The translations under genes and the position numbers were made by a program. Shown piece by piece: positions 1 to 6,456 of a stretch of 23,305 nt of DNA (position 1 is the first letter of the stretch; every line of letters begins with the position of its first letter). The stretch lies in NCBI GenBank assembly GCA_035315125.1, contig DATFYI010000152.1:1-23305 (forward strand), in the 5' to 3' direction. This stretch comes from DATFYI01 sp035315125 (GTDB taxonomy: Bacteria; Chloroflexota; Anaerolineae; Anaerolineales; Anaerolineaceae). Under the pieces are notes generated by a model. It was not told where the DNA came from and ran no database searches. It saw only the letters and a program-made list of their open reading frames with translations.

Positions 1-54
1 ATGAAATAAATTTGAAATAATTGATGTTTTTTGAATGAATTGATGAGGTGATCG

Positions 55-456
55 ATGAATGAGCATGAACTGCCGTTCAGCGAACAGGCCGCCTTCAATA
101 ACTTGGTATGGAAGGTAGTAAGGCGGATACCGGCTGGTAAAGTTAATAGTTATGGTCAGATCGCTGCTTTTATTCCAAAACCTGCCGGGGTATCATCTGA
201 AGATTATCGGGCCTTCAGAGCTCAATGGGTTGGGCGTGCCATGGCGGGTTGTCCGGCGGATGTGCCCTGGCAGCGGGTGGTCAACGCTCAAGGCAAGATC
301 AGCCCACGCCAGGGTGCTGAGCAGCAGCGTAAATTATTGGAATCCGAGGGGGTGATATTCGATACTTGCCAACGCATTGATCTTACACAATATGCTTGGG
401 CTGGACCTGGCAAAGAATGGCTGGCAGAAAATCATTTGCTAGTGCCGGAGAGTTAA
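55..456 (+). CDS. Alkyltransferase-like (ATL) DNA-damage protein, MGMT C-terminal fold
   Basis: A 133-residue protein with only the DNA-binding/active-site fold of O6-alkylguanine methyltransferases (motif IPAGKVNSYGQIA near residues 25-37). The methyl-acceptor Cys of the canonical PCHRV motif is replaced: residues 71-76 read PWQRVV, so Trp72 sits where Cys should be. That is the hallmark of ATL proteins, which bind O6-alkylguanine without repairing it and hand the lesion to nucleotide excision repair (family knowledge). The length is also typical of ATLs. The start is set by GAGGTGATC at 45-53, a long match to the 16S anti-SD, about 6 nt before ATG 55. It converges on the MFS gene downstream. 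A complete Ada protein with the active Cys lies 6 kb away. Confidence 0.88.
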   Translation: MNEHELPFSEQAAFNNLVWKVVRRIPAGKVNSYGQIAAFIPKPAGVSSEDYRAFRAQWVGRAMAGCPADVPWQRVVNAQGKISPRQGAEQQRKLLESEGVIFDTCQRIDLTQYAWAGPGKEWLAENHLLVPES

Positions 457-519
457 ATACTAATCCCCAGCCTTTCCCGAACGACTCGATTAGGAACTTG
501 GGATTGATTCTTGAGCTTC

Positions 520-1809
520 TTACGAGGGTTGTTCTTCGGATTTATACTGGAGAAAAGAAATATCGCCTTCAGGTAGAGCCGGCTGCCACCGGACAAACCC
601 GGATCGCAGCAATAAGATAGCCAGCGCCCCCAGGATCATGGCTAATCCATTAAATAAAATTGCATGAGCGGCGCCAAGCAAGCGACCCGAATAGCCGACC
701 AGCAAAAACCCAAAGGGTTGCATTCCGAAGCTGATCATAATCCAAATGGTAATCATGCGGGCTTTCATGTCTGGTGGAGCCATCTGCTGGATGAGCCCAT
801 TCGAGCTGGTCATGATAATTGGCCCAGACAGGCTGCCTAAGAACGCCCCAACCACCCACATCCAGCTTGAATTTGCAAATACCGCCGAGATATAACAAAG
901 GCCAGTCCAAAACAGAGCTGCGGAAATGATCCAACCCGGTCGCTTGAAGCGTTGAATGAAAGGCAGAACCAAAATAGCGCTCGCTAAAGCACCCGCTCCT
1001 GAGGCGCCCAGGATAATTCCCAGCAGTTCTGGCCAGCCATGTAGATAATCGGTCACGATGGCCGGAAAAAGCTGGCCGCTAGAATATCCAAAAAAGGTAA
1101 TTAAGAAGCACAAGATTGATAGTTCCTGGATGCGTTGTTTTCTAGCTACAAACCGCAAAGCCTCGCCCATATCACCTTGTTTCTTTTCCACGGCAGGTTT
1201 ATTCACCTGCTGGGAGCGAATTACCATCAAACAACCGATTACTGCAAGGAAGCTGGCGCCATTAAGCCAGAAGGCCGAGGTAATACCAAGTCTGCTCAAT
1301 AGCCAGCCGGCCAGAGCCGGCCCAATCATGCGACTGATTTGCACGATCATATTATTGAGGACAACTGCTTTCCGCACCTGGTCGATTCCCGAAAGATCAC
1401 TGACAAAAGCGGAGGCCGTGGGCATGTCCAATGCTGTCACACAGCCCAGCGCAAAAGAGAGCACGTAGATATGCCAGAGTTGTATTGATTGGGTTTGAAG
1501 CAAAACTGCAAAAAGGAAAGCTAACAGCATGGAAGTGATCTGGGTAGCGATTAACACTTTACGCCGGTCCAGGCGGTCAGCCCACATACCGGCAAAGGCG
1601 CCGAAAAGCAACATGGGTATCGAACCCAGCATGGCTACCAGGCCCAGGTCACTGGTCGAGTGGCTAATTTGCCATACCACCCAGGACTGTGCTGTGGCTT
1701 GCATAAAGGTACCGATAAAAGAAATGGTCTGGCTGCCCAGGTAAAGGGCCAGGTTATGATTTTGTAGCGGGGAATAAGCATCGCGAAAAATACGATTTAT
1801 GGCTTGCAT
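520..1809 (-). CDS. MFS exporter, EntS/MFS_3-like
   Basis: A 429-residue integral membrane protein with about 12 hydrophobic segments and a clear MFS motif A between TM2 and TM3 (GMWADRLDRRKV). The overall pattern fits the EntS/MFS_3 group of drug or siderophore exporters; the substrate cannot be read from sequence. The start was moved inward to ATG 1809 (MQAINRIF...), because AAGGAG sits about 7 nt upstream on the minus strand, whereas the longer in-frame extension to 1878 has no ribosome site and an odd Cys-rich leader. A soluble tail of about 25 residues ends in SEEQPS. No convincing promoter was found in the 170 bp upstream. A strong hairpin at 1911-1941 separates it from the gene behind it. 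Confidence 0.88.
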   Translation of the reverse strand: MQAINRIFRDAYSPLQNHNLALYLGSQTISFIGTFMQATAQSWVVWQISHSTSDLGLVAMLGSIPMLLFGAFAGMWADRLDRRKVLIATQITSMLLAFLFAVLLQTQSIQLWHIYVLSFALGCVTALDMPTASAFVSDLSGIDQVRKAVVLNNMIVQISRMIGPALAGWLLSRLGITSAFWLNGASFLAVIGCLMVIRSQQVNKPAVEKKQGDMGEALRFVARKQRIQELSILCFLITFFGYSSGQLFPAIVTDYLHGWPELLGIILGASGAGALASAILVLPFIQRFKRPGWIISAALFWTGLCYISAVFANSSWMWVVGAFLGSLSGPIIMTSSNGLIQQMAPPDMKARMITIWIMISFGMQPFGFLLVGYSGRLLGAAHAILFNGLAMILGALAILLLRSGFVRWQPALPEGDISFLQYKSEEQPS

Positions 1810-1910
1810 AATGGTCTCCTTTTTATCGATTGTGAATGTTTTTTGAAATTGGCAACAAGGTATACAGCCCGGCATCATGCGATCACCAGGAAGTAGGCTG
1901 GAACTTTTAT

Positions 1911-1941
1911 CTGCCGGACTGGCGTTTTGCCAGTCCGGCAG
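1911..1941. terminator. Perfect 13-bp hairpin between DUF4097 gene and MFS gene
   Basis: CTGCCGGACTGGC (1911-1923) and its exact reverse complement (1929-1941) enclose a 5-nt loop GTTTT. It lies 38 bp past the stop of the leftward DUF4097 gene and about 100 bp before the MFS start on the same strand, which suits a transcription end. Neither flank has a proper U-tract (ATAAAAG leftward, GAATTGT rightward), so it may instead block exonucleases or be a repeat-family element. Confidence 0.6.
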
Positions 1942-1978
1942 GAATTGTATTAAACTGATTTGTTGTATTGGAGCAAAT

Positions 1979-3298
1979 CTATGCTTCCAATTTTATGAGG
2001 AGCTGTTCCGCTTCCTCTATGCTGATAGCGCCGTCGTGCAGAGCCTGCAAAATCGCCAGGCGTGGATCGACCTCAGGTTGCGGAATTTCAGAGCTAATAT
2101 TGTCTTTTTCTTTTATAGATTGGTCACTAGCATCGACTGGCTCATTTGTAACCGGATTATCGACCGGTGTTTGGTTTGAAAGCGCCTCATCTTTCTGAGA
2201 GGTCTGCTGTTGAGATGCATTGTTTGGGTATTGGCTTTTGGCCTGCTCAACTTCGATGTCAATATTTCCATGGGAAGCGGCCAGGCTGAGTTGAGAGGAA
2301 ATGTTTTCCATTTCACCGATCGTTCCAACCATACGGCCGCCGAACCTGGCTTCTGGCCCGGGCCGAGCTACACGCACCAGTGGGATTTTCGAGTGGATAT
2401 CACCCTGGCGGGTAGCTACATCCAGGCGAGCCTGGCTATCGGATGGCAGGGATAAATGGATATCGCCGTGGCTGGCTTCAATGATCCAATTCCCCGCCGG
2501 AAGAATGGATTTACAATCCAGGTTGCCGTGAGAAAGGAAGATATCTAGCTCTGTAATCCGACCTTGCTCAAGAACAGCGTTTCCTTTAGAAAGTTTGATG
2601 AGACAGGCGCTGGCCTGAATATCTTCCAGGCGAAGATCGCCTTTGCTCATTTGCATGCTTACGCCCGTTTTGTGCGGCGTCCAACCCATATGATCCAGGA
2701 ATTGGCCGAATTGCTGCCCCCAGGCTCGGGCTTTCTCACTGAATTCCATTCCCCAATCGGCCCAATCTTCAGCAGCCCAGTATCTCCAATTTCGGAAGAA
2801 TCTGGAGCTCATATTGCTATCTCCAACCGTAGATGTTTGAAAATCTGGTCTGGTCTGGGAGATAGAGGGGCGTTCCGGCATGTCTGCTTCACTGCAATGT
2901 TTTAATTCAACATGACCATCACCACAGGTAATCGCAAAAATACCCCGGCAGTTCGTCAAACGGATATCACCCTTCTGCAAAGTTAGCTGCAATCGTGCCT
3001 GGATGTCGCTGACTTCGATTTTTCCCCTGGCAGCAGAACAATCAACTACCCAGTTCTTTTTCTCCGGTAAATAAAGGATAAAAGGAGTCTGGCTGACATA
3101 TTCGTCCCACATATGCACCTGTAGACAGCGTTCAACGGGCTCCAGTTTGAATTCTCGCAATACCTGGCCGCCAACCTGGCTTTCTAAGCGGACCTCTTCC
3201 CCTTCGGTACTTTTTATTGTCAATTGGATACCCGGCGCCCATATGCTGATGGCATCAAATGCATCAGCCGGCCAGGTACGTTCTATCGTGTTCATCAT
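1979..3298 (-). CDS. DUF4097-type beta-repeat protein with SHOCT/LiaX-like C-terminal tail
   Basis: A 439-residue protein without signal peptide or clear membrane segment. The middle is a series of short beta-strand units of the kind seen in DUF4097/putative adhesin proteins (repeated patterns such as KGDIRLTN, KGDLRLED, HGNLDCKS, HGDIHLSL, QGDIHSKI, HGNIDIEV). Residues about 370-410 are a polar Gln/Ser/Glu linker. The last ~27 residues (RLAILQALHDGAISIEEAEQ...) form a small helical hairpin resembling the end of the upstream DUF2089 protein. The start ATG at 3298 overlaps the DUF2089 stop by 4 nt (ATGA), and AAGGAGG lies just upstream, so the two are translationally coupled. The molecular role is unknown; cell-envelope stress sensing (as for LiaX/YvlB relatives) is an inference. 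Confidence 0.8.
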   Translation of the reverse strand: MMNTIERTWPADAFDAISIWAPGIQLTIKSTEGEEVRLESQVGGQVLREFKLEPVERCLQVHMWDEYVSQTPFILYLPEKKNWVVDCSAARGKIEVSDIQARLQLTLQKGDIRLTNCRGIFAITCGDGHVELKHCSEADMPERPSISQTRPDFQTSTVGDSNMSSRFFRNWRYWAAEDWADWGMEFSEKARAWGQQFGQFLDHMGWTPHKTGVSMQMSKGDLRLEDIQASACLIKLSKGNAVLEQGRITELDIFLSHGNLDCKSILPAGNWIIEASHGDIHLSLPSDSQARLDVATRQGDIHSKIPLVRVARPGPEARFGGRMVGTIGEMENISSQLSLAASHGNIDIEVEQAKSQYPNNASQQQTSQKDEALSNQTPVDNPVTNEPVDASDQSIKEKDNISSEIPQPEVDPRLAILQALHDGAISIEEAEQLLIKLEA

Positions 3299-3720
3299 TT
3301 TCCTCCTTGCAGACCCTTGAGCTGCTGCAGCGCATCCGTCAAGGAAAGGCTGCCGGCCGAGACCTGCTGTAAAATTGCCCTGCGAAGTTCGTTCGCAGAG
3401 GTTCCTGCGCTGGCTGAAGTGCCAGCGCTTTTTGAAGTATTTGTTTCAGGCGCCATTTCTACCCGATCCAATGTCGAATTGATCTCATCCAGTTTGTTGC
3501 GGATAGTCGGATAGGACACTCCCAGAACCTTTTCCACTTCGCTGAGATTCCCGCGAGCGCGTAAGAAAACCCGAACAAAGGTTAATTGATCGGCCGAAAG
3601 GATCGAGAATGGACCTGGTTGAAATTCAGCCCGCATAACCAGATTGCAATTTTCGCATTTGCATTCGCTGATAATAATTGGCCCGCCACAGGCAGGGCAT
3701 TTATCAAATAATTTAAGCAT
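3295..3720 (-). CDS. DUF2089 zinc-ribbon/HTH putative regulator
   Basis: 141 residues. The N-terminal zinc ribbon has Cys8, Cys11, Cys20, Cys22 and Cys25 (CPACGG...CKCENC). Residues about 38-82 form a helix-turn-helix-like segment (RARGNLSEVEKVLGVSYPTI), the typical DUF2089 layout. After a Thr/Ala/Ser linker comes a short helical tail (LRRAILQQVSAGSLSLTDAL) shared with the partner gene. ATG 3720 is chosen over the longer form because GGAGG lies about 6 nt upstream. DUF2089 proteins are presumed DNA-binding regulators. Here the gene is first in a two-gene operon behind a good sigma70-type promoter whose -35 is overlapped by an inverted repeat, which suggests autoregulation (inference). Confidence 0.86.
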   Translation of the reverse strand: MLKLFDKCPACGGPIIISECKCENCNLVMRAEFQPGPFSILSADQLTFVRVFLRARGNLSEVEKVLGVSYPTIRNKLDEINSTLDRVEMAPETNTSKSAGTSASAGTSANELRRAILQQVSAGSLSLTDALQQLKGLQGGK

Positions 3721-3741
3721 TGTTACCTCCGTCATATCTCT

Positions 3742-3770
3742 ATAATACATCAATAAATTAAAAATGACAA
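3742..3770 (-). promoter_or_regulatory. Sigma70-type promoter of the DUF2089-DUF4097 operon
   Basis: Read on the minus strand: -35 TTGTCA (3770-3765, 5/6 match), 17-bp spacer, -10 TATTAT (3747-3742, 5/6 match). The predicted transcription start near 3735 leaves a leader of about 15 nt containing GGAGG before ATG 3720. Confidence 0.75.
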
Positions 3771-3788
3771 TATGGAAATTGATATTGT
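3767..3788. promoter_or_regulatory. Inverted repeat ACAATAT-N8-ATATTGT overlapping the -35
   Basis: Seven-base arms at 3767-3773 and 3782-3788 around an 8-nt spacer. The left arm covers part of the -35 (3765-3770) of the DUF2089 promoter, an ideal position for a repressor. The core half-sites and spacing recur upstream of ada at 6387-6406. Confidence 0.5.
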
Positions 3789-3790
3789 TG

Positions 3791-3810
3791 ATTTTATATG
3801 CATATAAAAT
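3791..3810. promoter_or_regulatory. 20-bp perfect AT-rich palindrome (operator candidate)
   Basis: ATTTTATATG followed directly by its reverse complement CATATAAAAT. It lies between the two divergent promoters, 3 bp beyond the previous inverted repeat. Function is unknown; it has the size and symmetry of a dimer-binding operator. Confidence 0.5.
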
Positions 3811-3816
3811 AACTAT

Positions 3817-3914
3817 TGGGAATTATTGTCAATCTATATATTTTTGAAAGCCCCCACATTTTTCAATGGGTCTAAAAACTTGGCATTTTTGTTGCATCTC
3901 CCCGATAATTCCCA
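3817..3914. repeat. Spaced inverted repeat TGGGAATTAT/ATAATTCCCA flanking the rightward promoter
   Basis: Ten-base arms at 3817-3826 and 3905-3914 are exact reverse complements, 78 nt apart. The right arm overlaps the rightward -10 (3904-3909). This could be a looping pair of half-operators or chance in AT-rich DNA. Confidence 0.35.
3880..3909 (+). promoter_or_regulatory. Sigma70-type promoter of the SUMF1-domain gene
   Basis: -35 TTGGCA (3880-3885, 5/6), 18-bp spacer, -10 GATAAT (3904-3909, 5/6). The predicted start near 3916 gives a leader of about 29 nt before ATG 3945. Confidence 0.65.
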
Positions 3915-3944
3915 GGTAATCAATTGAAGGAACTTCAAAAGGAC

Positions 3945-4982
3945 ATGGCAGACACAACCCCTCAGCACAAGGTCTCAGGCCGGCAGATTGTTTTGTGGTT
4001 GACTGCCATCGTTTTGATTTTAATTTCAATCCATTTTTTTTGGATACTGGCAAACAGGTTATCCACAGTTGAGCTAAATCCGACGCCAGTCAATAATCCG
4101 GTGGTTGGCGGTCCGCAGGTGACCGAAACCATTGAATCTCCCAAAAAGAAACTTAATAACGGCTTTAGTGGTGCGCAAACGGGTCAAGCGCCCACACCCA
4201 CTCCAACTTTTACATCTTCACCCAGCCCGACCTCTACAGCAACTGAATCTCCAACGCCAACGGATGCGCCAAAACGAGGGGCTACCAGGGTGTCACCGAT
4301 CGACAATATGGTCAGCGTATACATCCCGGCCGGCACCTTCAAAATGGGGCAAAGCGATACTAATCGTAACAATGGACCACGGCATAACGTAACTCTGGAT
4401 GCTTTTTGGATGAACCGGACGCCGGTTACAAATGCCATGTATGCCAGGTGTGTACATGCCGGCGGCTGTAATAACCCAATTCGGAAATCAATCAACCCAC
4501 ATTATTATGAGAGCGCTTTTGCAAATCATCCGGTGGTTTATGTCACCTGGTTTGACGCCCAAAAATATTGCGCATGGGTAGGGGGCGGTTTGCCAACCGA
4601 AGCCCAATGGGAAAAAGCAGCCAGTGATAACGGCCGCAGGACTTATCCATGGGGAAATAAAAACCCTGCTCCAGATCTTGCCAATGTTAATCATTTTTAC
4701 CATACTACCACTAAAGTTGGCAGCCATCCGGCTGGAGCCAGTCCATTTGGCGTGTTGGATATGGGCGGTGATGTGCGTGAATGGGTATTTGACTGGTACA
4801 GTCCCACTTACAAACATGAGCCTGCTGTTAATCCAACTGGGCCGGCTAAAGGTCAGTTGAAGGTGTTGCGAGGTGCATCCTGGAATGATCCGAGTATTTT
4901 CAGCCAGGTTGTTTCACGTCTGACCCATTTTCCTGGTTCTGCCGGGGAAAACCGCGGTTTCCGCTGCGCTCTTTCGCAATAA
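3945..4982 (+). CDS. Membrane-anchored SUMF1/FGE-sulfatase-domain protein, catalytic Cys apparently absent
   Basis: 345 residues from ATG 3945 (GAAGGA at 3926-3931 and AAAGG at 3938-3942 upstream; a TTG at 3924 is possible but less well placed). Residues about 13-34 form one membrane anchor. A Thr/Pro/Ser-rich linker follows, then a C-type-lectin-like SUMF1 domain from about residue 120 to the end (motifs IPAGTFKMG, FWMNRTPVTNAMYARC, LPTEAQWEKAA, YPWGN, DMGGDVREWVFDWY, RGFRCA). The region that supplies the copper-binding cysteines in true formylglycine-generating enzymes reads VLRGASWNDPSIFSQ, with no Cys, so sulfatase activation is unlikely. A surface binding or scaffold role is more plausible. 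Its stop lies 6 bp from the stop of the convergent M23 gene. Confidence 0.85.
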   Translation: MADTTPQHKVSGRQIVLWLTAIVLILISIHFFWILANRLSTVELNPTPVNNPVVGGPQVTETIESPKKKLNNGFSGAQTGQAPTPTPTFTSSPSPTSTATESPTPTDAPKRGATRVSPIDNMVSVYIPAGTFKMGQSDTNRNNGPRHNVTLDAFWMNRTPVTNAMYARCVHAGGCNNPIRKSINPHYYESAFANHPVVYVTWFDAQKYCAWVGGGLPTEAQWEKAASDNGRRTYPWGNKNPAPDLANVNHFYHTTTKVGSHPAGASPFGVLDMGGDVREWVFDWYSPTYKHEPAVNPTGPAKGQLKVLRGASWNDPSIFSQVVSRLTHFPGSAGENRGFRCALSQ

Positions 4983-4988
4983 AGTTAA

Positions 4989-6104
4989 TTAAGGAGGAGG
5001 CAAATATAGGTGCGGGTTGACCCTGCTGCCCTCATAACTCATTTCAAAATGCAAATGGGGTCCGGTGGCGTTGCCGGTGGCGCCTACGTTACCAATCTGT
5101 ACGCCTCTTGCGACACTTTCACCACAACTGACGTCGATGGCGCTCTGGTGGGCGTAAAGGGTTTGCCAGCCGTCGCCATGATCGATAATGGTTAGATTGC
5201 CGTAACCGGTGTTGTTCCAACCGGCATAAACCACCACGCCGCTATCTGAGGCGTAAACCGGATTTCCCAAATTTCCGGCAATATCAATGGCATAGTGGTT
5301 GATAGCGGGCTCGTAATCGTAGCCCGAGACCCAGTGCTCGGTTGTTGGCCAGACAAACGAGCCGGTGCCGATGGCACCCCCCATCACCTTTCCACAGAAA
5401 CCCGGGCCCATCTGGCTGGCTACCGCCGGGTTGTTACGGGTGATGGTCGGGGCTGAAGCGCTGATAAATTGGCGATAGCCGCCCGGGACGATCAACCAGG
5501 TGCCGGGCTGGACGGTTATCTGAGAAATAGCCTTGTCCAGGTTGTCATTAAGGTGGTTCCCGAGAAAATCGACTATGTCATCCGGGGTTACTCCATAAAA
5601 CTTGGCAACTCCTGCCAGACTGTCATTGTCATGCCACTGATAATACGTGCCATCCACCGGCAAAATTTTAAGTACCTGGCCGGGCCTCAGATTTTCGGGG
5701 TCATCCCCTAAGACATTGTAATTTGCAAACAAGATGGTGGATGGTTTGAGGTTAAATTTACTGGCTATTCCGGTGATGGTGTCTCCGGAAACCACTGTAT
5801 ATTGGATGATTGTGAAGCGCGGGCGTGACGGAATCGAGGTGTGGGGAACGGTGTCGCGCCGGATGCCATCCAGCAGAGAGGAAAGCGACAGGTTGGCCGG
5901 TGAGATCGGTAAAGGTGTAGGAGGTACATCTGTGGCTGGGGGTTGAGTGGCAGACAGATTGGTTGGAGTAGTCTCAATCAGTCCTGGAAATGCTTTGGAT
6001 GAGTGTGTAAAAACAAAAACGACCCCAATCAAGATGGCGCAAATGAAAAATGTTATGATCGTCGACCATCTCAGTTGATTCCAAAGCTTTTGGAGGAAGC
6101 TCAT
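4989..6104 (-). CDS. LysM-containing M23 family peptidoglycan endopeptidase
   Basis: 371 residues. An N-terminal membrane segment (about 14-33) is followed by a Thr/Pro-rich linker. A first LysM unit (YTVVSGDTITGIASKF...) starts near residue 103, and a second, more divergent LysM-like unit (YYQWHDNDSLAGVAKFYGV) follows. The M23 (lysostaphin/LytM-type) domain is at the C-terminus. Zinc and catalytic residues are all present: His270 and Asp274 (HYAID), His319 (YAHQ), and His350/His352 (HLHFE). It should cleave peptide cross-links of peptidoglycan outside the membrane or bind it through LysM. GGAG lies 6 nt before ATG 6104. Nothing suggests inactivation. It is convergent with the SUMF1-domain gene with almost no spacer. 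Confidence 0.93.
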   Translation of the reverse strand: MSFLQKLWNQLRWSTIITFFICAILIGVVFVFTHSSKAFPGLIETTPTNLSATQPPATDVPPTPLPISPANLSLSSLLDGIRRDTVPHTSIPSRPRFTIIQYTVVSGDTITGIASKFNLKPSTILFANYNVLGDDPENLRPGQVLKILPVDGTYYQWHDNDSLAGVAKFYGVTPDDIVDFLGNHLNDNLDKAISQITVQPGTWLIVPGGYRQFISASAPTITRNNPAVASQMGPGFCGKVMGGAIGTGSFVWPTTEHWVSGYDYEPAINHYAIDIAGNLGNPVYASDSGVVVYAGWNNTGYGNLTIIDHGDGWQTLYAHQSAIDVSCGESVARGVQIGNVGATGNATGPHLHFEMSYEGSRVNPHLYLPPP

Positions 6105-6456
6105 TCTTGCTCCATTTCTGAAGTCCTGTACTGGGATGAATAGCCTGTTCTATAGATCAGTAAATAAATTGATAAATTGTTATTGAAGTCCATTGAGCTT
6201 TTATGGAATATCCGATGAAAAATCAAATGAAATTGGATGGGATTTGAATAGACCCACCGGGAAGCAAATTTACCAATATTATAACCCGTCTTGTAACAAC
6301 TTTTAAAATCTAAAAAATGGGCTGTGATTGGAAGCCTTACCATGGGTACAATTGCAAGAGAAACCTGAGTTGTACTGCAACGTATTCAATATTTAGTACG
6401 ATATTGAAAGCAAGATCCGGATAGAATTTTTATAAGATATCAGGTATGATGGCTTT
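6105..6456. other. Divergent intergenic region between the M23 gene and ada
   Basis: 352 bp, AT-rich, with no convincing gene. Leftward, a possible promoter for the M23 gene is TTAAAA (6306-6301), 17 bp, TATAAT (6283-6278), which would leave a leader of about 165 nt. Rightward, TATGAT (6445-6450) lies directly before the ada ATG but lacks a good -35, and TTGAAA (6404-6409) is too far from TATAAG (6431-6436). The clear structure is the inverted repeat at 6385-6408. No tRNA or terminator was seen. Confidence 0.5.
6385..6408. promoter_or_regulatory. Inverted repeat TTCAATAT-N8-ATATTGAA upstream of ada
   Basis: Eight-base arms at 6385-6392 and 6401-6408 flank an 8-nt spacer, centred about 60 bp upstream of the ada start. 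The inner CAATAT-N8-ATATTG is identical in half-site and spacing to the element on the DUF2089 promoter. Confidence 0.5.

Noticed and set aside
457..519. AATCCC/GGGATT pairing as a terminator between the ATL and MFS genes
   Set aside because: Six-base arms 32 nt apart with no U-tract on either side are too weak to support a terminator.
4131..4290. Repetitive CA/CT-rich stretch as a DNA repeat array
   Set aside because: It is the codon pattern of the Thr/Pro/Ser linker in the SUMF1-domain protein, not an independent repeat.
6101..6343. 80-codon leftward open frame before the M23 gene
   Set aside because: It overlaps the M23 start by only 4 nt but has no SD, a composition typical of translated AT-rich intergenic DNA, and contains the likely promoter of the M23 gene.
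6398..6418. Possible Ada-box-like sequence (GAAAGCAAGAT) upstream of ada
   Set aside because: It resembles the E. coli box AAAGCGCAAGAT only with a gap; the match is too weak to call.
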